Assembly (NCBI GenBank): GCA_030248135.1
Contig: JASANC010000185.1
Coordinates: 20,805-84,804, forward strand
DNA from: Theristus sp. LFF4_11
Taxonomy: Eukaryota; Nematoda; Chromadorea; Monhysterida; Xyalidae
Reading direction: 5' to 3'
Length of the DNA: 64,000 bases
Positions 12,101 through 23,079 of the stretch are shown here, piece after piece. Position numbers and translations under genes: made by a program. The notes beneath the pieces are model-generated. The model did no database searches and had not been told where the DNA came from. It saw nothing but the letters and a program-made list of their open reading frames with translations. Position 1 is the stretch's first letter. Every line of letters starts with the position of its first letter.

Positions 12101-15100
12101 CTTCACCAACTGTATCATCAAAAAACAAACAAACCAGCAACACCCAAACCATCACACCTGAATGGCGTTCGGCACAATCACCACCGTGTTCTCCTTGGTG
12201 ATCGTGGCGATCTCGGCGAACGCCAACGTGAACGCCGTCTCCCACTTGAAGATGTTCGCGTGGAAGCAGAGACGCTTCTGCGTACAGTACATGCGGCCGT
12301 GCACGAGGATCTCGCGTTGGAACGCACACGAGTAGTCTGCGAGAAGAGCGTCAGAGAAAAGAGTTTGGAAACTGTTCTTTTGCGCGTTTTGCTGCACCAG
12401 TCGACATCAGGAAGCCTAGCGGGCAGTCCATCGTTGAGAAAACTCGATGGGCGCCCTACTCGACACGGCGTTCTGTGGGCTTTTCTGTTACATCGCCGAA
12501 AGTCACCGTTCGTTATGGCACAGTGTGGTGGTGTACCACAAAATTTGGAAACCCGCGCAGAAACAGGAATGAGGCCAAGCCTAACAGTTCATTCGGTCGC
12601 AGGGGCATGCGCTTCGCTCATGGGGGACCACACAACAGTGAGCAAACAAAAACCGAGAGTTCCTATTGCATTTTGAAAACAGAGCCAGGGAAGTTTATTG
12701 AAAATGTGGTGGAATCAAGAAAAACAATCTTCCTAACCGAAACTAACCTATCACAAACTTGTCGTCGTCCGGTATGGTCGGGAATAGGCGGCGTAGTTCG
12801 TCGTTGCGAGTTTTATACGTCGGTGAGAGAAACTGGAAAACGTTTAAAATAAGAACAACACAACCTTCTCAAAGCCACCAATTTACACAGTACGAGTGCT
12901 GGACTGAACACTGTTTTTGCAGCAGTTTAGCCCAGTAAGCGAAAAATCTTTTTCCTTCGCTCCAAAGTTTTCCATCATGTTGTCGCTGAGCTGGAGACAA
13001 TGCGCACTCGACAAAAGTGACGACTATGATAACCAAACGATAATACACTACAAATGTCAACCCCCATGATAAACCTAGTCACACGACTGCACGAAAAGTG
13101 AAGCCCCACCAGAAACAATAAAAGCAGAAAGTGCTACCGCAAAGCTCAACAACAACCAGAGTTTTCCGCACTTTCGGATTTCTGAAACCGGCACAAAGCA
13201 AGCAACCACAAACAACCACAAAAACCTCCATCCTTCAAACTTCAGTTCAACCGCTCACATTCTTGATGCTCCGTCCGGCGCTGGACAGCCGCGACACGAC
13301 CTGCCCATCGGCATTGCTCAAGTTCGACTTTGACGCTGACTTCAGTGAGTTTGTCGAGACGGAGCTCGCGGATCGAACCGACGACGGCGGCCGGGGACTC
13401 GGCGAGGGCGACTGCTGACGCGACCGCCGTTTCGCTGTTCTCGACTCATTTGCACCGGGTTTCTCGACTTTTTTCTCGGAATCTTGAGCCGATTGCGAAA
13501 TCCCGGTGGACTCGTCCGATGTCCGCTCGCTGAGCTCCAGCATCAGCACGTCACGGCTGGAAAAAGTTGGCAGCGCATTTATTGAATACACAACACTCAC
13601 ACACTGTGAACGATATGTTGTTTGTGTATTTTGAGTATCAGCTGGCACGCTGATTGACTACAGCCGGTTGAAGTTGGTTGAACTAATCAGTAAGCGTCCA
13701 GCGGCAAATCGGCAGATTGTCTGAGATTTTTGTTATGTTTATGAACACCTAATCACACTGGGTTCTTCACAATGAGATAACCAACATTGAACAATATGAG
13801 TTGATCATCTTCGCTGAACCACTGAAAATGTGGCTAAAAGCGCTGATAAAAACACCAAACTATCAAGAAAGTAAGCTCTCCATTCCCACATCTGTTATCA
13901 CAAAACTGAAACAACAAAATTGTGAAGTTGAAAAAAATCGTTGCACCGCCCAGATTCCAGCCAAAAAAAGAATAAAAAGTTCCATTGCTGCCCGACATAA
14001 TGCAAACACGTCAGAGCAGAACAATTTTTTTGTCGTTAAGTAATAATGAGGCAAAATTGCACACGAATAGAATAATAAACTGCAGCAATAGAAAATTGGG
14101 CGCTTTCCTATTTTAGCGTAACTTTCCACAAATAGAGTAACTTTCCACAAATAAAGTAACTTTGATATTTTAGCGTAACTTTCAACAAATAAAGTAACTT
14201 TGATATTTTACCGTAACTTTCAACAAATAAAGTAACTTTGATATTTTACCGTAACTTTAAATTTTCGATGAATAACAGCTATCCTATTTTAGCGTAACTT
14301 TCAATATGTTACGCAAAAATAGGATAGGGCTTGGTACTGTCCTATTTTAGCGTATCAACATATAAACAGCTCATTTAAAGCTATTTCAGCCGCGAAACTT
14401 TGTAAACCTACGTTATTTTGCACGGAGATTTCAAATTTTGACCTTGTGGGTTACGGTAACGCCCGGTTTGATCCCAACACAATCTTAGTTCCGTCAACAA
14501 TCCACAAACAGCTTGGTAACCGCAACCAAATTAGTGAAACAAGTTAGTTTAGGGTTGTTTTGCATGGAGATTTCAAATTTAAACCTTGTGGGTTACGGTA
14601 ACGTTTCGTTGGTTTCAACATGATCTTACTTTCAATCAACAACCCACAAACAACTTGGTAACCGCAACCAAACCGGCGAAACATGCTAGATTAGTGTTGT
14701 TTTGCACGCAGATTTTAAATTTAAATTTTGTGGGTTACGGTAACGCCTGGTTTGGTTTGAACTCGATCTTAGTTTTATCAACAACCCACAAACAGCTTGG
14801 TAACCGCAACCAAACCGGCGAAACATGCTAGATTAGTGTTGTTTTGCACGCAGCTTTTAAATTTAAACCTTGTGGGTTACGGTAACGCCTGGTTTGGTCT
14901 GAACTCGATCTTAGTTTTATCAACAACCAACAAACAGCTTGGTAACCGCAACCAAACCGGTAAAACAAGATTAGTGTTGTTTTGCACGCAAATTTTAAAT
15001 TTAAATTTTGTGGATTACGGTAACGCCTGGTTTGGTCCCAATACGATCTTAGTTCCATGAACAACCCGCAAACAGTTTGGTAACCGCAACCAAACCGGTG

Positions 15101-17320
15101 AAACATGCTAGATTAGTGTTGTTTTGCACGCAGATTTTAAATTTAAATTTTGTGGGTTACGGTAACGCCTGGTTTGGTCCAAACAGGAACTTATTACCGT
15201 GAAAAACATATAGAAATTTATTTATTTACGTTTATTTATTATTTATTTACTTAAAAACATTATTTACGTGTTCGTGAAGCAAATCGTTGTTAAATTCTCC
15301 CCGCCCCCTTTCTCGTTTTCAGAAACGGATGGTTTACAATTGAAGGACAGTTTATGTAGGCAACGTATTTTATGATCGCTCAACATTCAATGGCATAGGT
15401 CAAGAGGTAAAAGTGCGTGAATTTTTTTGGCCTGCTGCAATTATGGTTTGGTAGAACGCACGTGATTGCTTTAGTTTGTGGGTTGTTGATAGAACTAAGA
15501 TCGTGTTGAGACCAAACCAGGCGTTACCGTAATCCAGAAAGCTGAAATTCAAAATGTGCGTGCAAAACAACTTTAATCTAGCTTGTTTCACCGGTTTGGT
15601 TGCGGTTACCAAGCTGTTTGTGGGTTGTTGATTGAAAGTAAGATCGTGTTGAGACCAACGAAGCGTTACCGTAACCCACAAGGTTTAAATTTGAAATCTC
15701 CATGCAAAACAACCCTAATCTAACTTGTTTCACTAATTTGGTTGCGGTTACCAAGCTGTTTGTGGATTGTTGACGGAACTAAGATCGTGTTGGGATCAAA
15801 CCGGGCGTTACCGTAACCCACAAGGTCAAAATTTGAAATCTCCGTGCAAAATAACGTAGGTTTACAAAGTTTCGCGGCTGAAATAGCTTTAAATGAGCTG
15901 TTTATATGTTGATACGCTAAAATAGGACAGTACCAAGCCCTATCCTATTTTAGCGTAACATATTGAAAGTTACGCTAAAATATCAAAGTTACGGTAAAAT
16001 ATCAAGGTTACTTTATTTGTTGAAAGTTACGCTAAAATATCAAAGTTACTTTATTTGTTGAAAGTTACGCTAAAATATCAAAGTTACTCTATTTGTGGAA
16101 AGTTACGCTAAAATAGGAAAGCGCCGAAAATTGCGCAATCAAACGCGGGGGGTGGCTTTCACATAGAGGGCAGGCTGGTTTGTATCGTTGGTTATCGAAA
16201 TTGAATATAGCCAGCACGAAAATACGTTTGAAAATGATTATATTATTATAACAAAAAGAACGCAAACAAGACAGACATAAGACCAGGCAAACAGAAAAAA
16301 TCACGCAACCTCGCTTGCCGGCTGGCTGAGTAAATAAAACGCAAAAAGTAAAAAAAACAACGCACAGACCTGGCCGCCGCCGTGCAGGTGTGATTCCGTC
16401 GTTTCTGACTGGTTTCGTTTGATGCCTTTTGAGCGTCCGTTTTCGTGTTGCTTTCCGAGATTTCTCCGGAATTTGGCACCGAAAACGAATACGCTTCCGC
16501 ACAGAGCAGCGGACTGGAGTTCGTCTGGTGTAACCTTGATTTCGGTGAGTTTTGTTTCGGCGGTTTCAGGTCGGCGGACGATTTCTTCATGATTGTTCGT
16601 TGATGGGCGGGTTGTGTGACGACAGATTCAAACTTGAACGATGCCTGATTCACGTTGTGGTCGCCGTTATTAAAATGGCACGAACTGTTGTTGCTTGCGT
16701 TGGTGGACATTATGGTTGTGCTGCTGGAATGAGAAAAAAGCCGTTTTCGTTTTCGCAATTACGTACGATAGGACGGTTGCAAGATACAATGCAAGGGCAA
16801 GCAATGACAAATTCCGAGAAACCGATAAACAGAAAAAAACGAGTTTTGAATGACTTCAGCAGTTTTCAGGTGGAGAATGTAGCAGAATTAAAGAACAACA
16901 GAAACTGGAATAATGATTGCGAAGCTTGCGACAAAAAGAAGCATGGGATGAAACGTTGAAAAACGCCTTTGCAGCGAGAATTTTTAATGACAAGAAAAGC
17001 TGATTTCCTGACGAAGAAAAACAGTAAACAAGCTATTTTTACGACCACCTTGCGTGCTCAATTGCGAAAGCTGCTGCTTCGACTTTCTCAGGTGGAAATA
17101 ATGAAGTGAAAACTAGCTTCGCTTGCTCGGCAGTGCTTTCGCGTTGAATAATAATTTCGTTATCATCATTGTTGAAAGGTCTTCTCAGGTGACCAAGACA
17201 GTCTTTTAGCAAGCTACTCTTGCTGTTCCGTTGTTTGACGTTTTCTGTGGATCGAAGTTTCGGTCCTTTCGACTGTTCGAGATTATTGATCAAAATTTTT
17301 GCCGTGGATGACACAGGCAT
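3149..17320 (-). CDS. GRAMD1: GRAMD1/Aster-type sterol transfer protein
   Basis: Aster proteins bridge the ER and plasma membrane and move cholesterol through the VASt domain. Eleven exons join in frame: 17320-17049, 16723-16370, 13556-13259, 12832-12748, 12336-12158, 11872-11768, 7690-7535, 7003-6325, 6065-5761, 5099-4910 and 3579-3149, giving 1017 residues. The first 308 residues are low-complexity and Ser-rich. The GRAM domain spans about 309-431 (LRRLFPTIPDDD, DYSCAFQREI, ANIFKWET, IVPNAIQ, YFFTSFARRDRSF). An acidic and Pro-rich linker follows. The VASt domain spans about 710-905 (LFTDNQFFRQFVAS, TETQ, FKKSVWGIIR). The tail ends in a hydrophobic stretch (GLGFFVLYLII), a short candidate membrane anchor. 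The protein is longer than the roughly 700-residue vertebrate forms. Every splice is GT-AG and phase-consistent. The least certain parts are exons 1-2 and the weak donor at 7535. Confidence 0.92.
3735..3785 (+). repeat. Copy of dispersed TGCCAGTGTGTTTG repeat
   Basis: The stretch reads GTGCCAGTGTGTTTGTTTGT followed by GAATGTGCAA. The same core recurs at least ten times across the window, mostly in introns and in both orientations. This copy lies in the last intron of the Aster gene, between 3579 and 4910. Confidence 0.7.
5518..5705 (+). mobile_element. tRNA-derived SINE, complete copy
   Basis: The 5' part looks like a tRNA promoter: an A-box-like TGGCCTGGTGG at 5524 and a B-box-like GGATCGAGCCC at 5567, at tRNA-like spacing. 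A shared body follows (GAGAAAACTCGATGGGCGCC, GGCGTTCTGTACGCTTCTCT, ATCGCCTAAAAAT), then an (AAC/AGC)n tail. Related copies are at 12432-12500, 26315-26505 (minus strand) and 33350-33490. It would be transcribed by RNA polymerase III and moved by a LINE enzyme. It ends inside an Aster intron, next to the VASt exon. Confidence 0.82.
6078..6166. repeat. Two-copy tandem repeat in Aster intron
   Basis: A unit of about 50 bp containing TTCGTTTTACCCCGGGTGAA occurs twice in tandem, just upstream (minus strand) of the acceptor of the VASt exon at 6065. Confidence 0.75.
7375..7445. repeat. TGCCAGTGTGTTTG repeat, hairpin-like copy
   Basis: CACAAACGCACTGGCCGGCA near 7366 is followed by an inverse-oriented GTGCCAGTGTGTTTGTC at about 7400, so the copy can fold on itself. 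It lies in an Aster intron between 7003 and 7535. Confidence 0.6.
8942..9806. mobile_element. MULE-like element with minisatellite terminal repeats
   Basis: Both ends consist of inverted arrays of a short unit, GGAGAACTGGTACCC alternating with GGAGAACTGGTCACC: left end 8942-9072, right end about 9692-9806. The 10-bp word CAAATAAGAT sits directly outside each end (8932-8941 and 9807-9816), which reads as a target duplication. A duplication of 9-10 bp is typical of Mutator-like elements, so the class is inference. It has no transposase and carries a second element inside (9170-9577). It lies in the 4-kb Aster intron. Confidence 0.85.
9170..9577. mobile_element. mariner-type MITE nested in the MULE-like element
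   Basis: Inverted ends of about 20 bp (CAGGGTTGGCCAAAAAG on the left; right end in reverse CATGGTGGGCCAAAAAAT) are flanked by TA on both sides (9168-9169 and 9578-9579), as expected for Tc1/mariner insertions. It has no transposase frame. Its position within 8942-9806 shows it inserted later. Confidence 0.7.
10200..10330. repeat. Cluster of ACCAACCAATCAGC words
   Basis: ACCAACCAATCAGC or ATTAACCAATCAGC occurs three times within 90 bp. The word matches the termini of the hairpin MITE family seen at 24012, 30765, 36835 and 54674, so this is probably stacked or decayed MITE ends. It lies in the Aster 4-kb intron. Confidence 0.55.
10396..10548 (-). CDS. Possible alternative first exon of the Aster gene
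   Basis: This 51-codon open stretch begins with ATG in a good context (AAAAAACATGTCTG) and ends at a donor GAA|GTGCGT. It is GC-richer than its surroundings and ends in an acidic Ser/Asp stretch. There is no AG acceptor just before it, so it reads as a first exon. It ends in phase 0 and the next Aster exon (7690) begins in phase 0, so splicing would give an isoform that keeps the linker and VASt domain but lacks the GRAM domain. It could instead be a small nested gene. Confidence 0.45.
12432..12500 (+). mobile_element. SINE body fragment
   Basis: GAGAAAACTCGATGGGCGCC followed by a GGCGTTCTGT block matches the middle of the tRNA-derived SINE at 5518. The tRNA-like head is missing here. It lies in the intron between Aster exons 4 and 5. 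Confidence 0.65.
14099..16125. mobile_element. 2.0-kb foldback transposon with 8-bp target duplication
   Basis: The outer ends are inverted copies starting GGCGCTTTCCTATTTTAGCG. They contain short tandem units (AGTAACTTTGATATTTTAGC) and then several copies of a roughly 130-bp unit with GTGGGTTACGGTAACGCC, in opposite orientation in the two arms. A unique centre lies at about 15190-15480. GAAAATTG flanks both ends (14091-14098 and 16126-16133) as a perfect 8-bp target duplication. There is no transposase. An 8-bp duplication suggests hAT- or P-like mobilisation; this class call is inference. The element fills most of Aster intron 2. Confidence 0.9.
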
Positions 17321-17881
17321 TTCTGCAGCACAGTCAACTTCTCTGGCTCTGGATTCACATTGTTTTCAATTGCTATGTTGTCTTTGTTAATAAATGAGAT
17401 GAGATGTAAAAGCTTGTCAAACAAAAACAATCAGATCAAAAAATTACATAATCAAAATTCATCATACAATGACGAGAATTGAACGATAAAATCAACTGTT
17501 GCGTCAAGTTAGTCCGCTCTACTGAAAGCAACAAACAATAAATTATCAACACAGAAACTGTTTTCGGTTATCAAAAAAAAACACGTTTCCATTCATCAGA
17601 CTTTGCCCTTCTTCACACAAGACCAGACGAACCAACCAGACAAAAACGATAAAACAGCAATGGAAATCTAAAGTGTGAAATGACAAGAAGACAAGAGCAA
17701 CAGAGAGTCGGTGAAGACTAGAAGAAACAGCGAACTGAACTGAAACTGATCTAGTGCAGAGCCGATCGAATTGAGTTTTTATATGAACCGGATGAATCGA
17801 ACCCAATCTTCAAACTACACAGGGCGTTTCAGAAAAAGTGGGCACGTGTTTGACGCGTTATTTCTCGCGTTGTGTTGAATC

Positions 17882-19542
17882 CAGGGTTTTTTTTGACGCA
17901 AAATCGTGCGTCAATGACGAAAAATAATTTGGGCTGACGCAAAAAAATTCGGCCGTTTGCGTCAGCTGACGCAAACAAATTTCGAGGACGTCATGAGGCC
18001 ATTTTTGGGTTATTTATGCACTGATTGAAAATTTTTCCGCGCCTTCGGCGCAGACCACGGACTTCTCATAATTTTGTCTGACAATGCCGATCATGCAAAT
18101 GTGATGAATTACATGGTCAGCTGATTCATCGTTTGTTTTCAATATTGTTGTTCAGTGTAGAGATGTAAGGGTCAAAAAAATTTTTTTTTTAATTTTTTAA
18201 AAAAAAAGTAAAAAAAATGAGCATTTTTTTTTTAAATTTTTGAAATTTTTTCTTTAATGTGCCCTGAAAATGCCGTTTTTGGCATAATTTTTCGAAAGTT
18301 CAACAAAAATTTTCTTTGACTTTACCTTGTCACTTAGTCTTCAACGCTGCAGGTGGTATTCTGGATTGATTTATCGACTGTTTTCAGCCTTGGTGAGTGA
18401 TGATCGACTCGCGCATTGAAGTACTTGAGCGTCGCAAAGGCTAGTTCAACAAATTCCGATGTCGCTAAGGTGAGATAGAAGCAGAGAACTCACATTTACG
18501 CATCGTTTTTCAGGATCTCGAAAGGTGGAAATTGCACTGTCTGCCACTGCAAGCGTAACTTCGTTGGTTGCTCGTTGCTGTTTCGCCTCGTGTCGTCAGC
18601 GTGATCACACCGGTTTGTTGTGGAACTTGTTTCCATGTTATTTGAGGTGAATTGAGAGGCAAAACACGAGACGTGATGTCGTCGGTGGGAAAATGGGGTC
18701 GCCGAAACCAAGTCTGAAATTTTCACCCTCCTCCCATATGAGTGGGGGTCATATGGTAAGTCGGTGGCTCCTCAGATGGTGATATTCGGACTCCCTGAAA
18801 AATTCTGAACAACTTTCATTTTTAAAAAAAAAATTTAAAAAAAAAATTAAAAAAAAAAAAAAATAGAAAATTTTTTTTCTTGACATCTCTAGTACCACAT
18901 CAGAGACTTGAAAAGCGTTGTCGAGCCAAGTCTTTCACTGCTTACACAAGGCCATATTCCTCCTTTTTTATGCGTCTTCCGCATTTTTAGATAATTGATT
19001 CATTCATCATTTCCAATTTTTTAAAAGAAAAAAAATAGAAAATTTTTTTTTCTTGACATCTCTAGTTCAGTGTTATGTTGACGGTTCGATGTAACAACAC
19101 AGTGGCGTATATTGTTGATTTGACCGTTTCTAGGTTCACCTAGCTTCTATCCTGAGCTAGCTTCCACCTAGCTGCACCTTTTGTTCGCTCCGTCCTGTGT
19201 CTAATCTGAACTGAACAAGTCTGAACAGGTGTCGTCATAGAAGCTCTACAGATCTAAAAATCAAGTCTAGAAACTGAACAGCCATTACAAAAAGTCTAGG
19301 CCCCGTAAAGCTTTGTTTCTGCGCAGCAGGGGTTGTCAAATGCCAAAATCACCTTGTTGTTTGACCACAGGCGTCAAAAACGATACTGTTAGTGATGAAT
19401 GGCGCAAAATTTTTTTCTTCTTTATCGTTATTTGTTCGATTTAGACTGGTATCATTTTGACGCAAGAAAGTTTGTGCTGACGCAAAATTTTTCGACCGTT
19501 TGCGTCAATTGACGCAAGAAAAACTTGACGAAAAAAACCCTG
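17882..19542. mobile_element. hAT-like element nested in the mariner remnant
   Basis: The element starts CAGGGTTTTTTTTGACGCAA and ends with the inverse TTGACGAAAAAAACCCTG. GTTGAATC flanks both ends (17874-17881 and 19543-19550), a perfect 8-bp duplication. CAGGG ends with 8-bp duplications fit hAT elements. Subterminal TGACGCAAA words recur in both orientations. The interior is mostly A/T-rich homopolymer runs plus a fragment of another repeat at 18892-18996. No transposase was found, so it is non-autonomous. Confidence 0.85.
18892..18996. repeat. Fragment of the 2,321-3,075 element end
   Basis: This stretch runs from TACCACATCAGAGACTTGAA through GTCTTTCACTGCTTACACAA to GCATTTTTAGATAATT. It is nearly identical to the right terminal repeat of the element at 2321-3075, in the same orientation. 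Only one end is present. Confidence 0.85.
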
Positions 19543-19550
19543 GTTGAATC

Positions 19551-19741
19551 ATAGTCAATGTCAAGGACAAGGAACACGTGTACTCAAAAAAACGACGACC
19601 ATCGCCCAGCTAAAACAATTCATCTCCGAGGCCTTCGCATCGATGCAAACGTACATGCGCGAGAAGGCGATTTTGGCTGTGACGGATTGGTGCAAGCGAT
19701 GCCATGAGGCTCATGGTGGACACTTTGAGAGATTTGATTGA
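19551..19741 (+). pseudogene. C-terminal remnant of a mariner-family transposase
   Basis: The open stretch contains QLKQFISEAFASM and ends CKRCHEAHGGHFE plus a few residues before the stop. A Cys-x2-Cys-x4-GGHFE ending close to the stop is typical of Tc1/mariner-like transposases. The catalytic DDE/D core is absent. It lies inside the mariner terminal repeats at 17818-19902, in the expected position near one end. Confidence 0.65.
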
Positions 19742-19904
19742 GTTGACCGTTGTCGTTGTTATTGATGTGTGCTGTTAAATCCAAGTCTTCCTGAACAACT
19801 GCCTCAAATTTCATTGAGTACGGTTCAACACTGTTGAACCAACACTACTCAACTCGAGAAATAACGCGTCAAACACCTACCCACTACTTCTGAAGCACCC
19901 TGTA

Positions 19905-20094
19905 GTTTTATGAAACGGAAATGCACGGTTGACTGACAAAGAAAACCGTTGTGAAACTAACTACAGTGGAACTCGCTTGTTGAAACATTTCTGACGGCGA
20001 CAGTTGCGAACTGAATAGCGAACACAAGCATTCAAGCAATCAATGAATCAAAAAGCACTCAAATAATTAGTTTTTGAACTCACTTTTTTTGCGT
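19905..20094. other. Short unique spacer
   Basis: AT-rich sequence between two transposons. I see no frame, promoter or repeat worth naming. Confidence 0.4.
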
Positions 20095-20102
20095 CACCCA
20101 CT

Positions 20103-21143
20103 TAGGGTTAGGGGGAAAAAAAATCCGGATTTTTTTTTAAAATTAAAAAAAAATTTTTTTTTTAATTTTTTTTACAAGTTAGGTTTGTTCGAAGCGTCTC
20201 GTCGAGCTGAGTTCATCTAGACTATTTTCAGAACGATCCGGAAAACTATAAGAGCGAAAATCGTGTTTTATTGAAATTATGTCCATTTCATAGAGGGAAA
20301 GTTGCATTTTCAACAGTAAAACAGGACAATTTTCGACGTGTACTTGAATATTGAACCGTTCTTAGTTGTTCCTCTTTAGAAAATTACCAAAATTTGACTG
20401 TGTTCAAAAATTCCTGTTTGCTGTAGCTAAGTCGGCAACCCCTGTCGACCCGGTCGCCCCCCCCCCAAGACACTTACTTTCAGGTTCAACCAGCTATGCT
20501 ATCTGCCACATGGCGAGAGCCCACTCTTCAAATCATCGTATCGAAAACACGTACCATGATTTCGCGATCACGTTGCGGGCAACTGACAGACGCAAGTTTA
20601 ACACGTTAGTTTAGCTCAGCACGCAAGTTTTAACATGTGGCCATGTTATCGGGTATCTGAAAAACGGTCGTGTGATGTGGTATTAACCAACATCCCCGCT
20701 CCAATTGTTTAACAATATATCGCACAACTCCATTGTAGACCTATAACGTACGCCAATCAACAAGATATCATGTTCATCTCATGGCCTACCGACTGAAAAA
20801 ACATGTTCTAAGTTGCAAGAAAACGATTTCTGAAACGATATCTCAATTCAGTTAAGTCATTTCAACGCTAAAAATTGACTCTAGAAGTCATCCAAATCGA
20901 AAAACATGGAGTACGTCGGTCAAAATGACCAAATAATGACATGTACCTAAGCACACAAAGAAGTTGGGAAGAAAATTTGGTTTGAACTTTCAAAAAATTA
21001 TGCCATAAATCGAATTTTCAGAGCAAAGTAGAAGAAAAATTTTTCAATTTTTTTTTAAGTTTGAAAAAAAAATCCAAATTTTTTTTAAAAAAAAAACGAA
21101 AAAAAAATAAAAAAAATTTTTTTTTTCAAAGCCCCTAACCCTA
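20103..21143. mobile_element. TAGGGTTAGGGG-ended element, copy A
   Basis: A 1041-bp element with terminal inverted repeats TAGGGTTAGGGG and, inside them, long A/T runs with AATCCGGATTT on the left. CACCCACT flanks both ends (20095-20102 and 21144-21151), a perfect 8-bp target duplication. It is almost identical to copy B at 22053, apart from a few substitutions and homopolymer-length changes. No transposase is present, so it must be moved in trans. The ends resemble the TTAGGG telomere repeat. Confidence 0.9.
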
Positions 21144-21151
21144 CACCCACT

Positions 21152-22044
21152 ACGCACGATGATTTTTTCTTGTTCACCGACCAATCACCACACACACAAC
21201 AAATGAACGTCGCACTGTCAATGTTGCTTGGAAATCTACAACAACAAGTTTGTTTAGTTTTAGGAATAGTTTTGGCTGGTTTTTTTTCATTTTTGCAGTC
21301 ATTTTTGTTTCTGCGATTGCGGTAGTTCAAGTTCAAGTTTTAAATCCAAATTCAAATTTATTTGTATGCCTCGAGAGTCGCGACCAGTTCACTTCACATC
21401 AACGACACACAAACAACTTCCATTATGCAAACAAAACAAACGATGTCACGAAAACTTAAGAAACGCAGGATTATTGATGAAATTGGCGAATGCACCAATG
21501 AAATGAAAGCAAGCAAAAATAGTCGATGCAAACGATTGGGCAGATTTATAAGTTTTTACACAAAAAAATCATTATTTACAGACAATAGGGGTGCAGCACG
21601 CACAGCTCGGCTTGACGAGGACGAGACACGAGAACGAGACGGTTGGCACGTTTTATGATATTACGCTCCAGTTAACTCACGCTCCAACATTGGATGTTCT
21701 CGGACATTGCTAAAACGGACCTAAACCTAAAAGCCAAACCGAAGCCTAATCTTGAACAAAACCTGTTCCTAACCTAATCCTAACCTAAGCCAAGCCTTTT
21801 TAAGGAAGCAGGAATAAAAATAACTGCGTTTTGAACGAGTTTTTGTTGAGTGCGGAGCGTGTGCAGGCGCGCCAGTGGATCATGAGCAATGAGCAATGCG
21901 GATGCGGGGCAGGTGCATATCATAATGAAGCGTTGCGGAACGGGACGCTTCGCAAATCGAATAAACCTTAAAAAATTGAAAAATTAATTAAAAAATCCGG
22001 ATTTTCTTTTTTTTCCCTAACTCTACCCCGGCCCCCAATGTGCC
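21152..22044. other. Spacer with degenerate CCTAA-rich tract and element fragment
   Basis: No gene is recognised. Around 21720-21800 there are repeated CCTAA, GCCTAA and CCTAAGCC words that look like decayed telomere-type repeat. At about 21990-22027 a fragment ending TTTCCCTAACTCTA matches an inverted end of the TAGGGTTAGGGG element family. Confidence 0.5.
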
Positions 22045-22052
22045 GTTGGGGA

Positions 22053-23079
22053 TAGGGTTAGGGGAAAAAAATCCGGATTTTTTTTTTAATTAAAAAAAAA
22101 ATTTTTTTAATTTTTTTTACAAGTTAAGTTTGTTCGAAGCGTCTCGTCGAGCTGAGTTCATCTAGACTATTTTCAGAACGATCCGGAAAACTATAAGAGC
22201 GAAAATCGTGTTTTATTGAAATTATGTCCATTTCATAGAGGGAAAGTTGCATTTTCAACAGTAAAACAGGACAATTTTCGACGTGTACTTGAATATTGAA
22301 CCGTTCTTAGTTGTTCCTCTTTAGAAAATTACCAAAATTTGACTGTGTTCAAAAATTCCTGTTTGCTGTAGCTAAGTCGGCAACCCCTGTCGACCCGGTC
22401 GCCCCCCCCCCCCCCCAAGACACTTACTTTCAGGTTCAACCAGCTATGCTATCTGCCACATGGCGAGAGCCCACTCTTCAAATCATCGTATCGAAAACAC
22501 GTACCATGATTTCGCGATCACGTTGCGGGCAACTGACAGACGCAAGTTTAACACGTTAGTTTAGCTCAGCACGCAAGTTTTAACATGTGGCCATGTTATC
22601 GGGTATCTGAAAAACGGTCGTGTGATGTGGTATTAACCAACATCTCCGCTCCAATTGTTTAACAATATATCGCACAACTCCATTGTAGACCTATAACATA
22701 CGCCAATCAACAAAATATCATGTTCATCTCATGGCCTACCGACTGAAAAAACATGTTCTAAGTTGCAAGAAAACGATTTCTGAAACGATATTTCAATTCA
22801 GTTAAGTCATTTCAACGCTAAAAATTGACTCTAGAAGTCATCCAAATCGAAAAACATGGAGTACGTCGGTCAAAATGACCAAATAATGACATGTACCTAA
22901 GCACACAAAGAAGTTGGGAAGAAAATTTGGTTTGAACTTTCAAAAAATTATGCCATAAATCGAGTTTTCAGAGCAAAGTAGAAGAAAAATTTTTCAAATT
23001 TTTTTTTAAGTTTGAAAAAAAAATCCAATTTTTAAAAAAAAACGAAAAAAAAAATTTTTTTTCAAAGCCCCTAACCCTA
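22053..23079. mobile_element. TAGGGTTAGGGG-ended element, copy B
   Basis: A 1027-bp second copy in the same orientation as copy A, with the same inverted ends. Its own 8-bp target duplication, GTTGGGGA, is at 22045-22052 and 23080-23087. Because the duplications differ, the two copies are independent insertions. Their near identity implies recent activity. Confidence 0.9.

Larger units (their letters stand above)
17818..19902. mobile_element. Tc1/mariner element remnant, split by a later insertion
   Basis: The left end (CACAGGGCGTTTCAGAAAA) and right end (reverse CAGGGTGCTTCAGAAGTAG) share an inverted GTGTTTGACGCGTTATTTCTCG block and are flanked by TA (17816-17817 and 19903-19904). Only about 64 bp remains left of the nested hAT-like element and about 350 bp to the right, including the tail of a transposase. 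It was therefore already internally deleted when the second element landed. Confidence 0.8.

Noticed and set aside
18496..18726. 76-residue minus-strand frame in the hAT-like element
   Set aside because: No transposase motif or BED finger is visible; treated as non-coding element interior.
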